The notes under the pieces are model-generated. The model was not told the DNA's origin. It worked only from the letters and a program-made list of their open reading frames with translations, and searched no databases. A DNA stretch of 64,000 nucleotides from Arion vulgaris (lineage: Eukaryota > Mollusca > Gastropoda > Stylommatophora > Arionidae), in contig CM036760.1 of assembly GCA_020796225.1 (NCBI GenBank), positions 930,001 through 994,000 of the forward strand, given 5' to 3'. The translations under genes and the position numbers were made by a program. Shown here piece by piece: positions 56,829 through 64,000 of this stretch. The stretch's first letter is position 1. Every line of letters begins with the position of its first letter.

Positions 56829-58375
56829 ATGGTGCTATGCCTGAGGAGATCAGTCGGGCAGGAGCAGTGTCCTGCCCCATGCCCACCTTATGCTACCGAT
56901 GGTCCCCGGTGTGGCAAACCAGAGGCTGTGGGCCACGAGAAAACACTATTGGTTCGATACGGTCGAATACTGGCCAGAGACGTTTAAATATTGTGCAATG
57001 TAATGCCGAAGGTCTCCATCACAAAAAGCAAGCACTGGCAATAAGACTTGCAGAAGAAAAGATCGATGTAGCTTGCATACAAGAGACGCATTTATTAAAT
57101 GCCCAACACAGATTCTGGATCAGAGGTTATTCAGATTAGACCGAGGGGGAGGAGGGGGCACAAGGTGGAGTTCTCACACTGGTACGAGACGGCATTCCGG
57201 CGAAACAGACGGAAGTGATAACAGGAGGCGCCGGCGCAGCAGAGATCGTAGGCGTCCTCATTACATGTGATGAAATACAGATCCTTCTGTATAACCTATA
57301 CTGCCCAAGCGATATCTCGCTATCAAAACTGATGAAACAAAGGGAAAAGCGAGAGCACTCCAAGACGAGCCAAGAAAAGCCGATAGTCACCTAACGGAAA
57401 TATTCACCATAAACGAGTTGGAAGAGGCATTAAGGAAGCTCAAGCTCAGAAAATCGCCGGGAAAGAATGGGATCACAAATGAGATGCTTAAAACTTGTGG
57501 ACTAGATCAAAGACAGCTCTACTGGCCGTCCTAATGATGTCGCGGAGGACAGGCATAGTCCCAAGAGAATGGAAGGAAGCGAGCGATCATGGTACCCATC
57601 CTAAAGCCAGGCAAAGATTAACTCCACCCTGCGAGTTACAGACCCATAAGCCTCCTAAGCTGCATGGGCAAACTCATGGAGAGTATGGTGAACAGAAGGA
57701 TATCATGGCACTTGGAGAGCAAAGGCTTCTTACGGGGCAACAGAGAGGCTTTCGGAAGTACAGATCTAACGAAGATCAGGTAACCTATATCACTCAGGAA
57801 CTCGAGATAGGTTTCCAAGAAAAGAAGCATACACTGGCAGTTTTGGTGGACATGGAGAAGGCGTTCGACACAGTCTGGTAAGAGGGACTAAAGCTCAAAC
57901 TTCTAACCCTCGATATAAAGTGGAGAATGTACAAATGGCTTGGCAGAAAGAGGCTCGGTATGATGTGTAAACTAGCAGGCTCCACGTGGGGAGCAAACAG
58001 CAGAATCCTAAAAACGTTATACTCTGGAAGAGAGCGACCCGTCTTGGAGTACGGCATTGCAGCTTGAAGTAGTGCTGAATAAACAATTCGCAAAAGTGAG
58101 TAACAGTCAGAACCGAGCAGTACGCATTATCACAGGTGCCATGAAGTCCACGCCCATCAAGGCGATGGAAACAATCACAGGCCTCCAGCCAATGGTAGAC
58201 CGTAGGGACAGAAAAGTTTTGATATTTGCGGAAATATTGAAACGTCTTCATTCCCACCCTATGCACGACAGAATGAACGGACTAGGAAGGGACAGGATAA
58301 AGAGAACCAGCTTCGCAAAAAATGGCAAAGTAGACCAAAATGATCAAAGACCATCCGGTCCTAGCAAAATGTAAA
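56828..58375 (+). mobile_element. Second copy of the 2.8-kb LINE family, deleted
   Basis: It parallels 4145-6963 of the first LINE: GGAGATC.GTCGGGCAGGA, LNIVQCNAEGLHHKKQALAI, LRKLKLRKSPGKNGITNEML, LAVLVDMEKAFDTVW and MKSTPIKAMETITGLQPMVD. Most of the endonuclease C-terminus and the RT ADD region are missing, and there is no RNase H or 3' end. Confidence 0.88.
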
Positions 58376-58379
58376 GCAA

Positions 58380-58460
58380 TATTCCTCAAATAAGTACTCG
58401 GCTTGATAACTTTGCAGTATCCCTCAAATAAGTACTAGGCTTGATAACTGTGCAGTGCAG
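58380..58460. repeat. 42-bp duplication
   Basis: CCTCAAATAAGTACTCGGCT and TTGATAACTTTGCAGT occur twice in tandem. Confidence 0.8.
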
Positions 58461-58585
58461 GAGACAACTGTTCCTTATTCTCAGCATGGTAGATTGATTG
58501 TGCTGCGGTGATAAAGGTTTATGGCCTGACCGTGAAGATCACTGTTGACATGACCTTGGTTCTTAATCGATTATAATACTTTTAT

Positions 58586-58800
58586 ATGTGACAATATGCC
58601 CGCCTGTCCAGCGTGTTCGTAGCGCGTTGGACTATGTGTGACAAGCCCTCTGTGTGTGCGGGTTCAATTCCACGGGCTGGCAGAAAAGCCCCTGGTTCTC
58701 CAGATTTATGGTGTTCGTGGCACCGAACCGATGAGTTACGATGCCCATGGCACCGAGTCGAACAAGTGCTTCTGGATTGGAAAAAGAAATGTGAAAATAT
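58586..58800 (+). mobile_element. tRNA-derived SINE with target-site duplication
   Basis: The head GCGTGTTCGTAGCGCGTTGG (A-box-like) and GGGTTCAATTCCACG (B-box-like) are followed by the SINE body (GTTCGTGGCACCGAACCGAT, CCATGGCACCGAGTCGAAC) and an A-rich end. Direct repeats ATGTGACAATAT (58586-58597) and ATGTGAAAATAT (58789-58800) flank it. Confidence 0.9.
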
Positions 58801-58992
58801 TGACTGTAAATTTGAGCTCGTGTATTATTTACTTTTTAAATCATGTGCACATTTGACGTCAGATTCAAGAAATATTTTTTTTTAAAACATATTTATCTTA
58901 CCTGTGCAGTATTTACCAGTGGCACATGGATGTTTACAAAACCAACCAGTGTAGACAGACAGTAAACAAAATGTTTTTGTAAACATGTGGTT

Positions 58993-59225
58993 ATTGAATA
59001 TGTGAGCCCGTCTGCCCAGCGTGTTCGTAGCGCGTTGGACTACGGGTGACTATCCCTCTGTGTGTGCGGGTTCAATTCCGCGGGATGGCAGAAAAAGCCA
59101 CAGATTCCCCAGATTTACGGTGTTCGTGGCACCGAACCGAAGGGTTACGATGTCCATGGCACCGAGCTGAAGAGCTGAAAAACGCAAGTGCTACTGGATC
59201 GGGAAAAAAAAAATTGAATATGTGA
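58993..59225 (+). mobile_element. tRNA-derived SINE with 13-bp target-site duplication
   Basis: Same family as at 58586, ending in an A10 run. A perfect 13-bp duplication ATTGAATATGTGA flanks it (58993-59005 and 59213-59225), so this is probably the youngest copy here. The reading frames over it are meaningless. Confidence 0.94.
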
Positions 59226-59489
59226 AATGGTAGAAAAGCACAAAAGTGGGTAGATAGAAGAAAAACACCAACAATGAAGCTGTAGAAAAACACTAGAGTT
59301 GGAAAGCAACAACAAAACAATCGGATAAAAAATGTAGAAAAACCTGAAAGTGAAGCACTAAAAAAAACCAAAGTGGGAAAGGAGAAAAACACCAGCGTGA
59401 AGCAGTAAAAAAAAATACCAGATTGAGGAAGTATTGAAATCCCCAAAATAGAGTAATTTAAAATCACCCTAACGAAAGATTAGAAAACA

Positions 59490-59655
59490 CCAGGCTGTAG
59501 CAGTTAACCCGTATGTAGCAGTTAACCCGTATGTAGCAGTTAACCCGTATGTTAACCCGTATGTAGCAGTTAACCCGTATGTTAACCCGTATGTAGCAGT
59601 TAACCCGTATGTAGCAGTTAACCCGTATGTAGCAGTTAACCCGTATGTAGCAGTA
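59490..59655. repeat. 18-bp minisatellite TTAACCCGTATGTAGCAG, about 9 copies
   Basis: Two units are shortened to GTTAACCCGTAT. It opens antisense frames rich in YIRVNC, which are by-products. Confidence 0.95.
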
Positions 59656-59714
59656 TAAAAACACACAAAATGTAACGGTATATACAAAACAGTTAGGAGT
59701 AATTAAAACACAAC

Positions 59715-60325
59715 ATAACATAACATAATTTTAGCAGTATATAAAAACAAGTTAGAAGTAAATACAACATAGCATACCGTAGGAAAAGGTAGCAGTATAT
59801 AAAAGCAAATTAGGAGTGATAAAAACACAACATAATATAATTTTAGCAGTATATAAAAGCAAGTTATGAGTGATTAAAACACAACATAATATAATTTTAG
59901 CAGTATATAAAAGCATTAGGAGTGATAAAAACACAACATAATATAATTTTAGCAGTATATAAAAAACGAAGGCCATTGAGAGAACAATGTTAGAGGAAGG
60001 GTCCCAGGACGCAAAGGCAGAGGCAGACCAAGAAGAAGATGGTTACAAGACATTAAAGAAACCATCGACGAAGTGGGTGAACTGGCTAGAGACAGTGAAT
60101 TTCAGATGCGCTGCAAGGAGAGCAACGTCCTATAAAGGATACGCACCTTGATGATGATTAAAACCTGTATGGAGAGATTACAACTCCACATAACATACCC
60201 TAGCAGAAGGTAACAGTATATAAAAGTCAGTCAGGAAGGATTAAAACACAACATAACAGAATGTAGCAGTATATAAAAGTCAGTCAGGAAGGATTAAAAC
60301 ACAACATAACAGAATGTAGCAGTAG
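59715..60325. repeat. About 55-bp diverged tandem repeat split by a LINE tail
   Basis: The units contain ACACAACATAATATAATTTT and AGCAGTATATAAAAGC at 59715-59965 and again at 60180-60325. In between (59965-60160) is a LINE C-terminal remnant with AAGAAGAAGATGG and a CTTGATGATGATTAAAA end. Confidence 0.8.
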
Positions 60326-60364
60326 CAAAGAAATAGACCAAAAAGTGGCTGACTTTACTAACGG

Positions 60365-60545
60365 TAGATGTTTCTAGTTGCAGGAAGCATACGATTGAAA
60401 TCATTTGCAAATGTTTCTAGTCGCAGGAAGCATACGATTGAAATCATTTGCAAATGTTTCTAGTTGTAGGAAGCATACGATTGAAATGATTTGTAAATGT
60501 TTCTTGTTGTAGGAAGCATACGATTGAAATCATTTGCAAATGGAT
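60365..60545. repeat. 43-bp tandem repeat, 4 copies
   Basis: The unit contains GTTTCTAGTTGCAGGAAGCA and TACGATTGAAATCATTTGCA. Confidence 0.93.
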
Positions 60546-60771
60546 ATCATGTCTATGAACTGTACTCGGAGAATTGCCAAAAACACACTGCGCGTGATCA
60601 ATGCATAGATTTCTAACAGATGAGATATATAACAATCACATTTGGACGTCTCTATGTAAATCTTACTACCCATGTTAGTTTGCATTTCTATGAGAATCAC
60701 GTATGTCTTTCAACATTGCATTGTATTACTAGTTTTCTACCATCTCTACAAATGCCATTATTGTTCTTATT

Positions 60772-61625
60772 GTCACTATTACTACTACTACAACTACTAC
60801 TAATATTACTATTACTACTACAACTACTACTAATATTACTACTACTATTACTACTACTACTACTATTATTACTACTACTACTACTACTATTACTACTACT
60901 ACTACTATTACTACTACACTACTACTATATTCTACTACTACTACAACTACTACTACTATTACTACTACTACTACTACTACTACTATTACTACTATTACTA
61001 CTACTATTATTACTACTATTATTACTACTACTACTACAACTACTACTACTACTACTACAACTACTATTATTACTACTATTACTACTACTACTATTACTAC
61101 TATTATTACTACTATTATTACTACTATTATTACTACTACTACTATTATTACTACTATTATTACTACTACTACTATTATTACTACTATTATTACTACTATT
61201 ATTACTACTATTATTACTACTACTACTACTACTACTACTACTATTATTGCTACTACTACTACTACTATTATTATTATAGATACTTCTACTACTACTACTA
61301 TTATTACTACTACTACTACTATTATTACTACTACTACTACTATTATTAATACTACTATTACTACTACTACTACTACTACTTTTATTATTATTGATACTAC
61401 TACTACTATTATTGCTACTACTACTACTATTATTATTATTCTCGCTATCACTACTACTACTATTACTACTACTACTACTACTACTGCTATTATTATTGAT
61501 ACTTCTACCTACTATTGCTACTACTACTACTATTAAAAATGCTACTAATACTACTATTAATATTATTACTGCTCCTACTACTATTACTACTACTACTACT
61601 ACTATTACTACCACTTCTGCTGCTA
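60772..61625. repeat. TAC/TAT trinucleotide microsatellite, about 0.85 kb
   Basis: ACT/TAC triplets with frequent TAT interspersed. Open frames of poly-Leu, poly-Ser or poly-Val type over 200 codons long are by-products of the triplet period. A short related stretch lies at 62120-62150. Confidence 0.97.
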
Positions 61626-62034
61626 CTGAAATGAAAATAGTAGCATATCCTTTACAGGTCGTAGACATCAACCACAGTAAACGAGTCCTTGATTTTCTAG
61701 GCACCACTTATACGGTTGGTAGTTTTCCATTGCTTTCTAAACGTGAAGTATATTTTTACGGTTCGTAAAAATCCCACCGAACGAATTTGCTTCAAAACTG
61801 CCTGTCACTGAGTTTGAACCAGGTACGCTTCGGTTGTGATCGAGCTCAGTACCGCTTACTTCCTGCAGAAAATCTTATTCTGGTATAGATAGCAGTTGTA
61901 CCGTGGCCAAACAATAGAGTAGGACAAATATTCGTCAACGTTCTTCTGGGAGCTGTAGAGCCTGACCCGGACATAAGAATAACTTTCATCTCACGTTTGC
62001 AGTGCTGATTTAATGTGCTGTTCCCAGAATGGGA

Positions 62035-62110
62035 CAGGATGACAGCCACACGTTAACAGATCCCTACCCGCTTAGCCAGACAGGAACCTTTGTCTATTAC
62101 CAAGGTCACC
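62035..62110 (-). mobile_element. Fragment of the 2.8-kb LINE 5' region, minus strand
   Basis: CAGATCCCTACCCGCTTAGC and CAGACAGGAACC are the reverse complement of 2930-2960 of the LINE (CCTGTCTGGCTAAGCGGGTA). Confidence 0.7.
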
Positions 62111-62369
62111 ACGTCTCCTTATTACTACTACTACTACTACTACTACTGCAACTTCATACGACTACTGCTCTGCTTTACTACAACTGTTGATATTACTACA
62201 TCTACTACTGATAACACTACTGTTGGTGGAACTAATCAAACTTATCCTACTGATACAGATATTGCTGATATTTATGTTGCTTCTTACTTCTTCTTTTGTC
62301 GTCACACTGCTACCAGATTGTTGCCCAGTGTCGTGGTTTTCTGTTTTTGCCTTGCTCTGTTTTGGTGGC

Positions 62370-62975
62370 TTGGGTGATTGTTATTCTTGCTATTTGACAG
62401 GATTCTGTTATATCATCTTTTTCGTGGTCTTCCTCTTGCCTTCTTTTCTAGTGTTCTGTTGTAGAAGACTCTGTGTACTGTGGAGCTTGGATGCATTCTT
62501 ATTAAGTGGCCAAACCACTTCATTTTTCCTTTCTCAATGTATTTCAAGAAAGGTTATGTGCCAACTTTCTTTCTTATGCTGATGTTGGTGACTCTTGTTT
62601 TTCTGGTGTTGTTGGTAACTTTTCGCAGGCACCGCATTTCACGTGTAGTTTTTTTGTGACTGCGCTTTGCTCAATGTCCATGTTTGTTTCTGGTAACGCA
62701 AAGTCTTTCTTGCTTCCTCATTCTCGAATCCTGTTTGCCTCACAGCGTCAGGTCAAGAAGATATTTCTAAAACTGTTTGCCTCACAGCGTCAGGTCAAGA
62801 AGAGATTTCTAAAACTGTTTGCCACACAGCGTCAGGTCAAGAAGATATTTCTAAAACTGTTTGCCTCACAGCGTCAGGTCAAAAAGAGATTTCTAAAACT
62901 GTTTGCCTCACAGCGTCAGGTCAAGAAGAGATTTCTAAAACGGGTCCTTGTATGCGCTTCGTAGATAGTCTCTTT
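62370..62975 (-). mobile_element. LINE C-terminal fragments, minus strand, with 42-bp expansion
   Basis: 62715-62975 is the reverse complement of the LINE end at 51430-51540 (GCCTCACAGCGTCAGGTCA, GTATGCGCTTCGTAGATAGT). Within it, CTGTTTGCCTCACAGCGTCA plus GGTCAAGAAGAGATTTCTAA (42 bp) is repeated five times at 62735-62940. 62370-62700 resembles an antisense LINE end only loosely. Confidence 0.75.
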
Positions 62976-62999
62976 ATCAATTTAATAACATTGAAATAA

Positions 63000-63225
63000 A
63001 ATTTAGATCAATAATAATAACATCTAAGACAAGATCTGATACATTTCCATTCTCTATTACAATTGATTAAAGCTGTAAAAATAAACCTTCGAAAGAAGTT
63101 CTAGCTGAAGTGGCGCCCAGGCTGATTTTTGTTGCCGCTATTTGCTTCTGGACTGTACAGAGGTATAACGTTTACATAGCGCAACATAGCATAATTCTGT
63201 CAAATGTGCAGATTGCAGATCTATT
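63000..63225. other. Unassigned sequence
   Basis: Unique AT-rich sequence, nothing recognised. Confidence 0.5.
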
Positions 63226-63425
63226 GTATTTTTAAAATTTTCCAGATTGCAGATTTATTGTATCTCTTAAATCTCCCAGATTGCAACACTTTCATTTCTC
63301 TTAGATCTCCCAGATTGCAACACTTTCCCATATCTTAAATCTCCCAGTTTGCAACACTTTCCCATCTCTTAAATCTCCCAGATTGCAACACTTTCCTATT
63401 TCTTAAATCTCCCATTTTGCAGAAC
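63225..63425. repeat. 36-40 bp tandem repeat, about 5 copies
   Basis: The unit contains CTTAAATCTCCCAGATTGCA and ACACTTTCCCATC. Confidence 0.9.
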
Positions 63426-63496
63426 AGTCCATTTTATTATTTCTTGTCTACCCACTTCTTATTCAATACAACTAATCACATAACTAAAGAAAACTC

Positions 63497-63695
63497 ACAG
63501 AATTGATGGAGTACACAGAATTGATGGAGAACACAGAATTGATGGAGGACACAGAATTGATGGAGTACACAGAATTGATGGAGGACACAGAATTGATGGA
63601 GAACACATAATTGATGGAGGACACAGAATTGATGGAGAACACATAATTGATGGACGACACAGAATTGATGGAGTACACAGAATTGATGGAGAACA
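63497..63695. repeat. 18-bp tandem repeat, about 11 copies
   Basis: ACAGAATTGATGGAGTAC with GTAC/GAAC/GGAC variants. Antisense frames of SINSVYSINSV type are by-products. Confidence 0.95.
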
Positions 63696-63834
63696 AGCCA
63701 CACAAACATATGTGACACATAATTATAATTTAAATATAGAACCATTTTAAGATTTAAATTGTTTAACTGCAATTAATACAATATTACTTGTTCTAATATA
63801 ATTGTTATAATACGACAATCGGCTTCTATCTTGC

Positions 63835-64000
63835 AAGCTCATGTTGACATATATAAATATATATATGAACGTTTATGTACCTTCAATTAAATAGATCATG
63901 TTGATATATATGTAAGTGTAAGTATATCATGTTGACATATATGTAAGTGTAAGTATATCATGTTGACATATATGTAAGTGTAAGTATATCATGTTGATAT
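63835..64000. repeat. 31-bp tandem repeat running off the window
   Basis: ATCATGTTGACATATATGTA plus AGTGTAAGTAT, about four copies. The first is diverged and the last is cut by the window end. Confidence 0.92.

Noticed and set aside
58598..58700. tRNA gene
   Set aside because: A- and B-box-like sequences are present but no cloverleaf can be folded, and the sequence continues into a SINE body with a target-site duplication.
60620..61768. Poly-Leu, poly-Val and poly-Ser open frames over 200 codons
   Set aside because: By-products of a TAC/TAT trinucleotide microsatellite.
63497..63695. CRISPR-like array
   Set aside because: Direct repeats are contiguous with no unique spacers, in a eukaryotic setting; this is a minisatellite.

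Overview
This is metazoan nuclear DNA with no bacterial operons. It shows spliced exons with canonical GT/AG borders, many decayed non-LTR retrotransposons, tRNA-derived SINEs, a hAT transposon and several kilobases of satellite. A mollusc (or another lophotrochozoan) is the best inference. The basis is a secreted, catalytically degenerate serine-beta-lactamase-fold gene resembling the oyster shell protein gigasin-6; a database search is needed to confirm it.

Host gene: one minus-strand gene crosses almost the whole window. Six coding exons were found at 46575-46734 (signal peptide), 44384-44537, 28231-28401, 21381-21522, 8359-8438 and 1515-1665. Splice phases agree at every junction between neighbouring recognised exons. 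A short exon carrying the usual LGM-type segment was not found, and the 3' end lies left of base 1. Nearly everything else sits in its introns or upstream of it.

Layout: 2.8-8.0 kb is a nearly full-length APE-RT-RNase H LINE. 10.0-17.6 kb holds three satellites (40, 44 and 20 bp units), with LINE tails inserted in the last. 18-24.7 kb holds small tandem repeats and LINE fragments. 25.0-28.1 kb is another 20-bp satellite. 29-31.8 kb is LINE debris. 31.8-43.9 kb is a decayed DNA-virus-like element of Polinton/adintovirus type lying in an intron. It has a penton-like minor capsid relic and one unknown gene (minus strand), then major capsid, packaging ATPase and seven small genes (plus strand), facing a very long minus-strand gene whose pieces read zinc finger - family B DNA polymerase - SF1 helicase - HNH nuclease. 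44-55.6 kb is nested LINEs, one split by a hAT element and by a second LINE. 55.9-64 kb is minisatellites, a MITE, a second copy of the 2.8-kb LINE family, two SINEs with target-site duplications and a long TAC-type microsatellite.

The viral genes would have worked together as replication (polymerase-helicase-nuclease), capsid and packaging modules. All the large ones carry stops, frameshifts or insertions, so this is a fossil. A theme of the window is the birth of minisatellites inside old coding sequence: at least five in the viral element and several more in LINEs. Frameshift calls carry a caveat, because the indel-rich satellite edges suggest that some errors could come from sequencing.
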